Both the position numbers and the translations under genes were made by a program. From Trifolium pratense (lineage: Eukaryota > Streptophyta > Magnoliopsida > Fabales > Fabaceae): a stretch of 64,000 bases of DNA. Position 1 is the first letter of the stretch. Each line of letters begins with the position of its first letter. The DNA lies in contig NC_060064.1 in the NCBI RefSeq assembly GCF_020283565.1, positions 15,272,337 to 15,336,336 of the forward strand. The letters are read 5' to 3'. Below are positions 22,086 through 34,323 of this stretch, one piece after another. The notes beneath the pieces were generated by a model, which was not told the DNA's origin, did not search any database, and worked only from the letters and a program-made list of their open reading frames with translations.

Positions 22086-24404
22086 TGCTCTTTTAACTTA
22101 TGGTCAGCTTGATATCAAAGATTTTTCATATTTGATTCTTTTTTGAAAAGGAAAAAGAAAGTCTTCCTCATCATAACATTGATTTTTGAAATGTTGTATT
22201 TGTTTTTTTATGTGGATGAATAATATAATTCCTTCTTTTTTATTTTTCCTTTTGTCAAACAACTAATGATTTACTTCTAATTCTTTTGAATGTTAGTGGA
22301 ACATAGTAAAGTTGCATGATGTAATTGTCTCCTACAACAGTCAATGGACTTAATTGAGGACCATCCATAACTCATTGGTTGAATTCATTAGAAATATATT
22401 TAGCACACAATTTATAAATATTTACAATGTTTAAAAATCAAAATACAAATATTGTATTTAGACTCAAGTGGATGGTTAATGATAACTTAACAAGAAAAAT
22501 TTGACACAAATAGACATGAATTGTTCACTGTATATTTTTTTTATAACACTAAGGAGTAATATGCATAGAAAAATCTGATAAATCACTTTTAATGGATCAT
22601 TTCTTACTTTCATAAAACTTGAATGAGACTTTACTTGATGAATAATCAATATGATATTGGTATAGATGTATTGTCCAAAATGTTGTCATTTTTTTTTCTC
22701 AATGTAAGATGGATGATATGAACCTATTGACCTTGAAGAGAGAAAAAACATAGCACATGTGAGAAAATGAAAAAGGGAAAATGCACTAATTAGTGGTCCA
22801 ATTTCCTTAAATCTTCAAGTGTCTTTTCCCCTTTCTTTTCTTGAATCCATTATGGACACGCTACACAACCAAGACCAATAGGTCCAATACTACCCCATTT
22901 TGTTATACTTTCCCTAATTCATGTCATTTTTTCAATCTATGTGTCAAATTTTCATACCATTCTTTTTAACATATTCTACTTTAATGTATTGATAGAATAT
23001 TCATCATTGATCTATATGACTCTTGAATAATGGCCCCTCCCTCATTTATTTATTTTACACAAAAATAGCCATGAATTAATCTATGGAGGGTTTGGGGGAG
23101 GCTTGCCTCTGAATTGTCTTATAAAATAATTTACTTATGTGTTGAGCTTCAAATTAATTTTAAAAAAAAATAGGTTTAATTATAAAAAAAATAGGTTTAA
23201 TACAAAATTGAATTGCCTAAACATAGAATACATGTAAAGACCGACATAAGTCTTAGCTGAATTGCAAATGTCAATATTATTAGATCAGACATTTTCATTC
23301 TGATTCAAATCCAGAGTCTCACAATTATGTGTAAATTTCAATAATATTTGTCACTTCATTTAAAACTAAAAGATCCGACCATCAACCTCTTGATCAATTC
23401 ATTTTTTAACTTCGCGCATTAATTTTAAGATCAATCTTATATCTCTTTTATAAATTTATCTTAGTTAAACCTTGGCATGCTTAAGCTTTGATAAGCTATT
23501 ATGTCCATTGGGATAAATAAAGGAAGAATTTGAATGGAAGAAGATGGTCCTCCTTTCAATTTAGCCTAGAGGCATAGGAACATCACATGCATTATTCTAT
23601 GTAACAAAGGGACAAAAAGTTCAAAGGTTTTTAGTTTGAGAAGAATTAGCTGCCAATGTTTAAATAGTGTCAACTTGTTCAAATTAATTATCAAAACTAC
23701 TTGATGCACGACTTCATAAATAGTGTGTTTTTGGTTACTCCATTTAATGTAAAGATTTTGTGCCGGAGAGCAAATCCTATATGATAGTGGCCATTCAAAA
23801 GGAGTAATGGATTTTAAATCCTATAAATCTTGTCCAGATAGTGAAGTTTGGTTTATTTTTTTATTTGAATTTATAATAACTTGTCAACTCAATGCATATT
23901 CAAAAAATAATATTTATTGCATAAAAAAAAGGTCAACCAATTAAATTTGTTAGAATTTGCTTTTCTTTATGGATAAGAATATTACTTTTAAATTAAATCA
24001 TCAACATTATGCATCAATTGTGTAAGATCACTTTTAAATTACTTCATCAACATTTTTTTTTAACAGCACTTCATCAACATTTAATATCGCATATGCTTGT
24101 TTTCTTTGGATAGAACTCATACATGGTTCAATTTTCTTTCTTTAATTTTCTTTCTTTTTCTGTGGATAAATTGACAAATACGAGTAAAACTCGTACACAT
24201 TGTGATTATTATTTTTATTTTTTTTGACTAAACACATTGTGAAGTTTTAGATTCAAATGTTGGTGAAAATATCAAACTTAACAATGTCATGCTAGGAATT
24301 TATAAATCAAATAGAGAGGGGGAAATTTCACATTGAATATTCTTCATTAATTTTAGTTGCTAATTAAAAAAAAAATAATCATCATTTAATTTTTTATCGA
24401 ATAG
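22086..24404. other. Gene-poor intergenic DNA, nothing recognised
   Basis: About 2.3 kb of AT-rich DNA with no frame longer than background, no clear inverted or direct repeats and no RNA gene seen. Confidence 0.5.
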
Positions 24405-24510
24405 ATTAATGACTAGAAATTCATCTTTTGAAGTGAAAGTTCAAATCCTAATCCCTGCATATAAAATGCGTGTGATATTCCTACCAACTGATTTATGTTC
24501 ACGAAAAAAA
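24405..24510 (-). mobile_element. Decayed SINE copy
   Basis: Minus strand shows a degenerate A-box stretch AAATCAGTTGGTAGGAAT, the TTTTATATGCAGGGATTAGG motif and a weak B box (GATTTGAACTTTC), the same order as in the SINE at 12712-12830. Confidence 0.4.
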
Positions 24511-24517
24511 TTGTAAC

Positions 24518-24809
24518 CGATTATCCCAAAAGTTTAAGCTGTTAGGATAGAGTCATATAAATGGTTTTATATTATTTCTAACACGCCCCTTCACGCAAGA
24601 GCCCACTTGGGCTTGAAGCGTGGATAATGCATAGGCCCACCTACCATATGCTTAAATTCCACTTTTTAATTAGAAAATGAGGGGAGCGGGGATAGAACTT
24701 CAGACCACTTAGTCATAGAGGCTAAGATACCATGTCAAATAACCGATTATCCCAAAAACTTAAACTGTTAGGATAGAGTCATATCGATAGTTTTATATTA
24801 TTTCTAATA
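24518..24809 (-). mobile_element. Short TRIM retroelement with ~65-bp LTRs
   Basis: Direct repeats 24518-24582 and 24744-24809 both begin CCGATTATCCCAAAA and share GTTAGGATAGAGTCATAT and TTTTATATTATTTCTAA. Between them, the minus strand reads ATGGTATCTTAGCCTC next to the right repeat, a decayed primer-binding site for initiator tRNA-Met (usual form TGGTATCAGAGC). Next to the left repeat it reads CGCTTCAAGCCC...GGGGCGTG, the usual purine-rich side in this legume family. There is no coding sequence. LTR length is short for a TRIM, so the true repeats may be truncated. Confidence 0.65.
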
Positions 24810-25196
24810 TTATAAACACTTATTTTTATTTGTCTCTGTATATACATATTGGTGTGGAAGTAATTAAATCTTTTTTGTTCAAAGGTTTGTTTGACTTTGA
24901 CAATAATGCTAGCTTCTCGGTCATATTCTACAAACACCTAATCACCTATAAGTAAATTAAAATTTCTTAGGAGTAAATCGATCATCAATTATAGTTTAAT
25001 TCTACATGCATGTTGTTGCTATAAAGTACAGTATGTTGATAAAATGATCTTGGTTTTTTTTTTTTTTTTTTGACAGAATAAAATGATCTTGGTTAATAAG
25101 TTGAAATACTGGTCTGAAAAATATACAATCATTAACGACGTCATTCGTAAAAGCAAACGGTTAAATATACTTTCGTTACACATTTACAAAACAAAG
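24810..25196. other. Intergenic DNA
   Basis: AT-rich. Contains a 16-nt poly-T (about 25056-25071) flanked by the repeat AAAATGATCTTGGTT on both sides (25040 and 25079), which looks like a small insertion with a target duplication. No gene seen. Confidence 0.4.
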
Positions 25197-25269
25197 GACT
25201 CTGTGGCCCAATGGATAAGGCGCTGGTCTACGGAACCAGAGATTCTGGGTTCGATCCCCAGCAGAGTCG
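25197..25269 (+). tRNA. tRNA-Arg (ACG)
   Basis: Folds as a complete 73-nt cloverleaf. The acceptor stem pairs GACTCTG with CAGAGTC; G at 25269 is the discriminator. The D arm contains the A box TGGCCCAATGG. The anticodon stem CTGGT/ACCAG holds the loop CTACGGA with anticodon ACG at 25230-25232 (reads CGU and, with inosine, CGC/CGA). The T arm GGGTTCGATCCCC is an intact B box. No intron and no encoded CCA, as expected for a nuclear plant gene. Seven T residues at 25270-25276 form the pol III terminator. Confidence 0.96.
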
Positions 25270-25276
25270 TTTTTTT
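25270..25276 (+). terminator. Pol III terminator of tRNA-Arg
   Basis: A run of seven T on the plus strand directly after the discriminator base. Confidence 0.85.
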
Positions 25277-26132
25277 CAATTCTTTTACGACTTTTGATTG
25301 AAGCGCCCTATTCACATAATAATCACGCATAATTATCAATGTAGTTTTCATAATTTATTTAGTGTATTTTCTTTAATTAGTAGTATCAATAGTCAGGAAA
25401 AAACTTTTTAGATAAATTAACAATTGCTGGAAATTTAAACTCTACTTTTTAAATAACCAATCAAAATAAAATAAACTCAATCTTGTATATTAAATTTCAA
25501 ATTATGTTTAATCTGGACAATATAATTGTCAAAATATATTTTGCAAGAAGAGACGATTTTAAAGGAGACAAAGACCAATGATAAAATAAGGGTGAACGTT
25601 ATTTTTGACACAAAAATAAGGGTGAGTGGTTTTTTTTTTTCTTTTTAACTAAAAACATGAAACTTAAAAGATTTTTGGATCGATACAGTTAGCCTAGATT
25701 TTAATATTATTACTTAAGTTGGACTGTTAATAAATAACTATGATCAATAGCTTTGGTACATGAATATTCCGGACACTTTAATATAGTAAAATATGTAGGT
25801 TAATTAATTTGTTGTTTTATGCTATTAACATAAATGTTTTGAGTTTGTTCGCGGATTCATCTTTTTATTTATAGCGAATTTAAATTGTATTGAATCGATA
25901 TACTCTATCAATTTGAATGAATGAATATCGTTTATTTAGTAAAAAAATAATTACCTACAAATGTAAAAATTTATTTCCACATGTGCTTATTAATTTCTAT
26001 TCTATATATCTCTACGTGTGACTTTAGTTTTTCGTGTGTCACTTAAATTTTCCCTGATACCACTCACTCATGCCGAACTATATATTCGGTTTGGTGGTGG
26101 ATATATATATATAAAATATAAATGGTGATCAT
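25277..26132. other. Intergenic DNA, nothing recognised
   Basis: AT-rich; no coding or repeat signature recognised. Confidence 0.45.
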
Positions 26133-26690
26133 AATGTTTTAAAATTTGGACCGAACATCGAACCGATGAGGGTGGATCACTAGTTCATTGGTCAAACCGC
26201 GTGACTAAAATGGATAAACCAGATAAATCTGTTGAATAAATTGGACTCTATAACAAAACTATGTAGGTATTAAATCCGGTCAATCGGATGACTCAGTCTA
26301 GTCTTCAAAAATGATGACACCTATAAAATGTGAAAATTTCACAAGTTCAATCTTTAAATTTAAATTTTAAATGTTTGTCATCGCACACACAATAAAAAAG
26401 CACAAATCCAAATAAATTTTGAAAAAAAATTTAACTCTCATATTCGTATGAATCGTATCAATTCTCACTCTCTGATTTTCTAATTTCAATTTTAATAATT
26501 TTTTTTTCCAAAATGCATCATTTTTGTTTTTTATTTAAATTAATAAGCATTGAACCAGCCAGTTTTTTTCGGTTCACTCTGGTTCCCAGCGGTTCAATAG
26601 TATATTCGGTCCAATAATCAAACCAAATCGATGATCCCTTCAATTCCCGGTTCAACTGGCCGATTTGGTCTGATTTTTAAAACACCATGA
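26133..26690. mobile_element. Probable foldback element with GGTTC/GAACC-rich ends
   Basis: The left end TGTTTTAAAATTTGGACCGA and the right end TCTGATTTTTAAAACA are approximate inverted copies. Both subterminal regions are rich in CGAACCGATG and CGGTTCAACTGG motifs. The interior is AT-rich. No clear target duplication. Similar sequences are common in legume DNA, but class is uncertain. Confidence 0.45.
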
Positions 26691-28439
26691 TGATATTAAA
26701 TAGTAAATATGATACAATATATTATGTTTTTATATTCTAACTCATTCTAACAAAATGAATTTGTACGGTGAGAATTGTTACTTTTTATAAAATTATTTCA
26801 AACCTTATATTATCTATGTGAATTGAAACTTGGACTTTTTAACAAAATGAATTTGTACGGTGAGAATTGTCACTTTTTATTAAATTATTTCAAACCTTAT
26901 ATTATTTATGTTAATTGAAACTGAGACTTTTTCAATACATCATGTCATGCCTATTGAGTTTAATGCGTTGATATAAATGATAAATGACTATGAATGGATA
27001 TGTTATGATATGCATCACATTATATTTATATATTATATATAATTCATCCTTAAGGTTTTGTCAAAAAAAAATTTCATCCTTAAGGTAAAGAGTGATATTA
27101 TTTATAAATTCATCAAGTCCTTATATCTCTATTATATGTGAGACTTCAATTTTTCTCGATACACTATCACACCTAATATTATTGAACTTAGTGCGTAATA
27201 TGAAAAGGTAGATGATTCATAAGTGAATGGATCAATATCATACTATACCACTTTATTCCACTCTTTTTTAAAGAGTTCAAACAATAAAATCTAACACCAT
27301 ATCACTATATACAACTTCATTCCATCTCATTTCATCGATTCAGACAAAGCCTAAAGGACCTCTAAATGTATTTCCCTAAATTATAAAAGAAGAGTATAGA
27401 TTAAAGTTGTTGTGCTATACTAGTAGTATATATTAAAGTTGTGGTGAGGTGATATATGGAATGGTTGTTGGTAGGACATAGGTGTGAAAACTTACAAGAC
27501 AAAAATCTTTGAAATCACATGTAATGTAATATAATGTAGGGCATATGAAACAAACAAACCAACTGTCTAATCCTCTAATTTGATTCTCTTCATCCACCAA
27601 CCCAACTCAATCTTATAACTTATACACCTAAAATTAAATGTAAATATTTAAGAGTATGAATTAAAATCACCATGTCCATAACAACATAACATAGCATGTG
27701 TGAGCTAGCTGCTAACCCTGTAAAATGCAGGTATGTAAAACATAGGACATAGGTAATAATGTTCTACCTATATAATGTACATTCGATTTTACTGAATTTG
27801 GTCGCTTTCTTACTTAGGCATTGATTCCCCGACATGTTTTGGTTGTTTTATTTTATCCATACAGTACAATCTGTCACATACAATATTATTTTCTAACTTT
27901 ACAAACATAATATTGGTTGGACTCGACCTAATTTTATTGTCCAGCGAAGCACATTCAATCACCATCTCATTTTTTAAAATTAAACATATATAGCAACTTT
28001 ATAATATAGGAGTAGGTGTTTTGTAGAAAAGTTAAAAAGAAACTACTTATTTTATTTATTAATATTGATTTTACAAGATTCACATATTATTTTCATATTT
28101 TTTAAATTTAGAGTATCATTATTCAATTATTATTTTATATAAAAAATAATATCATAATTATTGTTTACGAAATTCATTGATTCGTGCACAATTATAATAA
28201 TGCTATACAATTTTCAGGCAATTACAAATGTACACCATTCAATCTTAATTAAAAAGAGAAAAGAAAATAAATTAGTCTCACACTTCTAAGAAATTAAATT
28301 GGTTATAATTAATCCTTTTTAATTCTATTAAAAATATCAGTACGTTCTTGAGAGCACAATGATGCCACTAATTATTGCAATAGTACTAAAACTGCATATA
28401 TTTTAGATGAAATATACAAAAAATAAATTAAAAGTGAGG
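26691..28439. other. Intergenic DNA with one short local duplication
   Basis: The block AACAAAATGAATTTGTACGG with following sequence appears at 26748 and 26840 (period about 92 bp) with few differences. Otherwise AT-rich DNA without recognised genes. Confidence 0.45.
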
Positions 28440-28980
28440 ATGTTGAACGTTAAGTAAGAGTCACACATTAGATATATAAAATGTGGATGTTGAACGATAT
28501 ATAAGTGAAACAACTTATATATTTAATGTTTTAAAGTTTTGAGTTAATATGTGGTGTTCAACTCACCTATGTGATTGCTCAATGTGATTGTCCCCTAGAA
28601 CCCCTCATGACCCAATGATATATTAGAGTCGATGGTTTGATAGACTTTCTTGTATCGAAAGTCTTCACAACCAACGTAAACAGGTGGTGTGTCCCGTTGA
28701 GAGCAAACAATATGGGTCAAGTAGATATGGATAAAAAGCTTCCGTTTGAGGAATGATCATGCATATCCATAAACATATATGGATGGACTCACACTTGAGG
28801 ATGAAAAAACTTATGTTAAGGAGGGGGGGTCAAGTGTGTGCAAGAGTCCCACATTGAATGAAAAATAGATGTTGAAAACTATGTAAATGAGATGACATAT
28901 ATTAATGCCTTGAGATTTTAAATTAAGATGTCATGTTTAACTCACTTAAGCATGACAATATAACTCATAGTCATACCCGC
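28440..28980 (+). mobile_element. Degenerate TRIM retroelement
   Basis: Two diverged direct repeats: 28446-28627 (GTAAGAGTCACACATT, ATGTTGAAC, GAGTTAATATGTGGTGTTCAACTCACC in short blocks) and 28833-28975 (GCAAGAGTCCCACATTGAAT, ATGTTGAAA, TCATGTTTAACTCAC). After the first, TGATATATTAGAGTCGATGG is a decayed Met-tRNA primer site. Before the second, AAGGAGGGGGGG is a polypurine tract. There is no coding sequence. The related element at 60945-62345 preserves GTGGTATCGGAGCCGATGG at the same point. Confidence 0.6.
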
Positions 28981-29137
28981 ATGTACCCGCCCGATTTTGA
29001 CGGGAAAAAATCGAATTGATTGGGTTGGTTCGGACAATATATTTAGTGGTCTAAAACAAAGTTGATGAAGCCTAATAATAGTAATTTGACATTTTTAAGA
29101 AATTATAGTAATAATGTTTTTTGAATTGAAATGACAA

Positions 29138-29309
29138 CATATGGGTGCGGATTCTCTCCCGTGGACAATACATCCAGTTAAGTTTCAACCACAAGTTTGT
29201 TTTTGTTGCAAAGTGGCAATGCTACTAAAAATATATCGAATGGCCGAGATCAAAACATTATTCCCTCCCGTAAAAATCACAAGGGAGAGGATCCGTTCCC
29301 GCAACATAT
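29138..29309. mobile_element. MITE
   Basis: About 170 bp bounded by inverted ends ATATGGGTGCGGATTCTCTC and GAGAGGATCCGTTCCCGCAA(CATAT). GATCAAAACATTATTCCCTC precedes the right end. It resembles the element at 14755-14940 in its terminal motifs. Overlapping plus-strand frames have no domain. Confidence 0.6.
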
Positions 29310-29569
29310 ATACTGCTGCAAAAAGTCCCGTGCGTGGCCCATTTGCAGCGAGGGACAAGGGATATATTAGCAGCTAGCTATAGCCTGCAACAACCAATTG
29401 GTTTTTTCACCCTTCTCTTCTTCTTTTTCTATGTATTATTATATTATTATGATCACACACACACACTTTTACCCTACCACGACTCCTAAGGTCTTTGTGT
29501 CATACCCAACAAAGTCTCAGACCAATATATCACTATCGGGATCCTGTCCTCTCAAACCTTTCCATTCTT
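29310..29569. other. Intergenic DNA
   Basis: Pyrimidine-rich and CA-repeat sequence (ACACACACAC near 29456). No gene recognised. Confidence 0.4.
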
Positions 29570-29880
29570 ATTTAGAAATAAATGCAATTTTCATCTTATA
29601 TGTCGATTTTATAGGGTCAATATCTAATTTTAAGATGGTATCAGAGTCTCTTCAAGATTCGTTGAACCAACTGTTATTTGACCCTTCATCATTTATATTC
29701 ACACACCAAGTCCAATAGTGTTGGGCGTGAGGAAGTGTGTTAAGAAGTTCCACATTGGATGTGAGTTTATCTGGACAGAAATTTATAAGTAAGACACAAT
29801 CTTCACCTTACAGTTGGTTTTGTAGGATTGAGTTAGTTTCACTACCCAATTCTAAGAAATAGATTCCTTTATTCTTATTC
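29570..29880 (+). mobile_element. TRIM/LTR fragment with Met-tRNA primer site
   Basis: At 29635-29648 the plus strand reads ATGGTATCAGAGTC, matching the initiator tRNA-Met primer-binding consensus. Further on, TGTTGGGCGTGAGGAAGTGTG is the purine-rich region and 29739-29870 is an LTR-like segment (GTTCCACATTGGATGTGAGT, GGTTTTGTAGGATTGAGTTAG). The left LTR is not intact. It is a non-coding short LTR element. Confidence 0.5.
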
Positions 29881-31830
29881 AACAATTGTGTGTCTAATAT
29901 CTCACGTATATTAGTCATATCTGAGTAGTGCGAAAAGAATGACTATTCTAAACTCTAAAATATATATAAGTTTAAAATTTAGGCTCCAAAATAATATTTT
30001 TAGGGGTCTATTAATTCCAACAACAACAAAAAATACCAAAATTCTTATTTTGTCTCTTATTTTCTTCTATCTATATTTCAAATGTGTTGATGTCACCATT
30101 TAACATTCTCGAGTTTGTCAAAATCTCATATTCTTATCCAAATATTTCGATTACTTATTGAATTCTCTGAATTATGCCGGTGATTATTACATCTACAAAA
30201 ATAAGTTTTTTAAAGTTAAAATTATTGAAAAACTTTTTGAGATGGTCAATATATCACATGAGAGGTTAAAAGGTCTAACCATTTTATGTATTGAAAAAAA
30301 TATGACAAAAACATATTGATGTAAACATAATTATTAGTGACTTTGTATCTGAAAATACTCGTAGTAATAGTTTTATATGATATTTGAATATTAAATAAAA
30401 AATTCAATATTTTTTAGAAATTCATTTTTTTTTTCACTACTTACTGTATATTAGTTAAGATCCAAATAAAAATCTCAGAAAAGCTCGGATTCATCCATGC
30501 ATGTTCAATAACTTCTTAACCAAGTTAAAGGACAACCCATAAAAATTGCAAATTTAATTTGTCACATGATTTTTGAGAAGCTATGATTCACATTTTTCAC
30601 CAACCTCTTCAATCGATAACAATATTGATGTGTTTTAAAATTGACTCAAAATGAATAAAATTTCTTCTCAAAGGAACGTTGTTATTCTCAATCAATTAAA
30701 AATTTGGTACCAAAATGCTCCATCAAAAAAGTGCACTTGCAAAAAACACGATCCTCCGACGAGCCCAAAAATACCATCATAGTACTTTTGAAAGCACATA
30801 ACTATCCCAAAGCTTCCCAATCTTGAATCTAACAAAGAGATTATACTTCTACTTTATGAAACAAAAAAATTATTAGACTTTCACAACTTGTCAACTGTTT
30901 CAATCCCAGTTGAAAATCATTTATTATTTGTGCTCACAAAATCTTAAATATAATTACCTCCAATAGAATAAATAAATATATACTACATACTACAAACAAA
31001 TATACACAATAAAAAGTAGAATAAGTTTCCTAAAAAAAACAAACAAATAGAATAGTTTTGTCAAAAATATAATACTATATATCAAGAAAAAGTGTCAACT
31101 ATATATAAAATAACACCTAATTAACTAAACAAACAAACACACGCATGTACATATATACATCTAATTAATATAAACAAAATTACTTGTAATTAATATATAT
31201 TTTTTAGAGATGGTCAAATTAATATATATTAATATTAATATACCTAGCTAGTCGTGTTTGTGGTAATATCACTATCATGACTTTATCATTAATTTTTTAT
31301 ATGCATGCCACGAAATACAACTTATGCAGACTGCAGTCGAACAAACATACAACACATTACCATAAAATAAAATCAAAAATTTTAAGAATGAATATATAAA
31401 TATATAATTGTTTTGCATGTGGGAAATAGTGTGTCAATAGAAAACAATACTTAAAGATATGAAGGATTTCAAAAATAAATAAATAAAAAATTATGCTCAA
31501 TATCATATATGAGCAGGTCTAACTGATCACAATGTCATTAAGCTAATGATTTTAATTAATGGAATAATTAAATTTGTTGAAAGTTGGATACATTGAATAG
31601 TCCCGCCGGGACCGCCGGGTAATTTATTAGTTTAAGAGATACAGTTGTGCTTTGAGATCTCCATAGATAAAATAACAATTATAATCAACAATACGTAAAT
31701 TATCAAAAAGAATATTTTTAGGTATTAATACTATAATTTGTATTAAAAAGAATATTTTTATATTTTGAAAAGGTAAATTATACAAATTTTAAAACTATTT
31801 AACTATATTAAATTTTTTAAATAATGGCTC
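29881..31830. other. Gene-poor intergenic DNA, nothing recognised
   Basis: About 1.95 kb of AT-rich DNA. No frames or structural repeats recognised beyond simple AT tracts. Confidence 0.5.
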
Positions 31831-31844
31831 GGGGGCACTGATCT

Positions 31845-32458
31845 GGACGACACTGATCTGACAGGGCCGCACGACGTCGATTTCAACCTATTTAGGCGTT
31901 GAACTCGACCCAAATTGTACATTGGCCCAGAGCTACGCTTTCCTATCCAAGACTACAAAAGTTTGCACTTCTATAACGGCCGACATCGAAATAATTGACA
32001 TTTAGTGTCAATCATCTCTTTTCAACCGTTATCCCGACAATCATCAACTTCGAGGCCGTATATATGATCCCAAGGCCGGTCCCGATTTTTAGAGGCCACA
32101 TGCAAATTTTAAAAGTGGCCTCTTAATAAAAAATAAATACAAAAAAAGTGACACTGATCTGGACAGGGCCACACGACGTCAATCTCGGCCTATTTAGGCG
32201 TTGAACTCGACCCAAATTGTACAATTCCCAGAGCTACGCTTTCCTATCCAAGACTACAAAAGTTTGCACTTCTATAACGGCCGACGTCGAAATAATTGAC
32301 ATTTAGTGTCAATCATCTCTTTTCAACCGTTATCCCGACAATCATCAACTTCGAGGCCGTATATATGATCCCAGGGCCGGTCCCGAGTTTTTAGAGGCCA
32401 CATGCAAAGTTTAAAAGTGACCTCTTAATAAAAAAAAAATACAAAAAAAAAAATCCTA
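31845..32458. repeat. Tandem duplication, period 302 bp, two units
   Basis: The unit starting ACAGGGCC at 31861 recurs at 32163, with CTACGCTTTCCTATCCAAGA, GCACTTCTATAACGGCCGAC and TTGACATTTAGTGTCAATCA in both. Each unit ends in AGGGCCGGTCCCGA(T)TTTT AGAGGCCACATGC, a common plant repeat motif. The GC content is higher than the surroundings. Similarity by eye is above 95%, so the duplication is recent. Confidence 0.88.
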
Positions 32459-32897
32459 GATTTTAAATTGCAAATAGGAAAATACCAACACATTTTATCA
32501 TACTACTACACTGATATGAGAGTTCATATTTAGTAGCCTTAAAAAATAAACGGTCATGTACCAAAAAATAAATAAAAATAAATGGCAAGTGATGATGCAT
32601 AATCATCCTCATCTTCAATAGTCATCTATGTATTCATTTGCTATGTATTGTAATTGTAATTATTTGGGTCTTTCCTTTTTTTAATTATTTTTTAGAAAAG
32701 ATCGGGTCTAACAATTGAGCCTTTATAGTTTGCAACAATATATTAAGTTTTACACCTTTGTTTTACTAATACTAGTATCCTGTAATTTTTTTTTTAGGTC
32801 TTCCTATTTTAGAGGTCCACTGCCACAGACCTTGTTTTAGAGGTCCGCGCTATGGAATATATATATTCTTATCACATGAAAGAATATGTATCTTATT

Positions 32898-33422
32898 GAA
32901 TGAAATGCCAAATACCCCCTCGAAATTTCAAAATTCGTCAAATACCCCCTTGAAATTTGGAAATAGGCAAATACCCCTAAAATTGTAAAATGTCAATCAA
33001 ATTGCCCCGCTTCGTTTGCTTCGTTTGCTCCCTATGAGCCTTTAAAAGCACATTGTTTGAATCTTCAACCTTTTTGCAACCAACTGAATAACAAGGAACC
33101 AAAACAGCAAAACTATCATCACCAGATTCATCTCCATCATCGTTATCATTGTTTCAAAATCAGAACCAAGAGGTTCTGATCACCCAATAGACCAATATGA
33201 GTCATGAAATTCATAACCATACAAGAAACATCAATCACCAACAATACTCTTTATCAATTATTGTCTCATCCATCTTTTCCTAATCAAAATAGATGGAGTA
33301 AACGGAGCTGAGAGCAATTTGATTGACGTTTCACAATTTTATAGGGGTATTTGTCTATTTCCAAATTTCAATGGAATATTTAACGAATTTTAAAATTTCA
33401 ATGAAGTATTTACCATTTTATT
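32898..33422. mobile_element. 525-bp MITE, Mutator-like, TSD about TGTATCTTATT
   Basis: Flanked by TGTATCTTATT at 32887-32897 and 33423-33433. The left end reads GAATGAAATGCCAAATACCC and the right end is its approximate complement (GTATTTACCATTTTATTT). Longer inner arms pair CAAATACCCCTAAAATTGTA with the sequence ACAATTTTATAGGGGTATTTG, giving inverted arms of over 100 bp. Long inverted arms with a 9-11 bp duplication fit MULE-type non-autonomous elements. No coding region. Confidence 0.78.
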
Positions 33423-33433
33423 TGTATCTTATT

Positions 33434-34323
33434 CTTACTCTCTCAAACTTAATTCTTACTTTTACTTAATAAATCTAATAAATAAATTTTTACTTATAAT
33501 TTTAATTGGAAGGAATAACCTTTCAGCTGCACACGATAGATTTCCTTACAACCTATAGATTAAATTAAATATTACTATATTAGTAGTAGAGTACTAAACT
33601 TTAATACAGAACACATCCATTCCTTTTTGCTTGGTATATACAACACATTCTCCTTAACTTTTGGTTCATATACCGTGTCTGGCCTGCTTTTGCTTTTTCC
33701 ATTTATTTTAGGGATTTGAGCATATCTTACTATCCATTTGATTAATTTGCTTAAAAATTTGGAAGCAATACTCAAAAAGTTAAACCTGGCCGGTCCATAA
33801 TACACACACACACCCACCAAAACAAACACGTCCTTATGTACATATGAAAGGCCATATTGTGGGTGTGTGGATTGTCCCTCTCCAATCACATAAGGACACT
33901 ATTATAGTCCTCAAATCTCTTTTCCTTTGGTATTGGATTTGTGTTGCACTCGATAATAGGATTAAAGGAATATCAAATATTTAATTACTAGTATAAACTT
34001 TCTTCATTTTAAGTATTCTTTTATCAAATACTGTATTTAATTAGATGTCTTCTACGCGCATATATTTAAGAATTTAATTTATATATACTGTTAGTGTAAA
34101 ATTTATATATACATGTATTATGTTTAAAAATATATGACATTCATTCAATGATTTGGCAAAACAACATTGGATACATATGTAAAAAAATTATACACTGACA
34201 ATATATACAAATTAAACTCTATATTTAATTACTTTAAACTTTTTTTAACAAATATGAGAACATATATATTAGGAATTATGAAAGGGAAAAGCTAACAAAA
34301 ATATGAGAACATATATCAATATG
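33434..34323. other. Intergenic DNA; one unassigned minus-strand frame
   Basis: The minus-strand frame 33889-33575 (104 codons) includes YVHKDVFVLVGVCVYYG and no recognised domain; a CA/TG repeat lies inside it. I do not call it a gene. The remainder is AT-rich. Confidence 0.4.

Noticed and set aside
33575..33889. 104-codon minus-strand frame
   Set aside because: No recognisable domain; it covers a CA/TG repeat and AT-rich DNA with no sign of splice partners or promoter.
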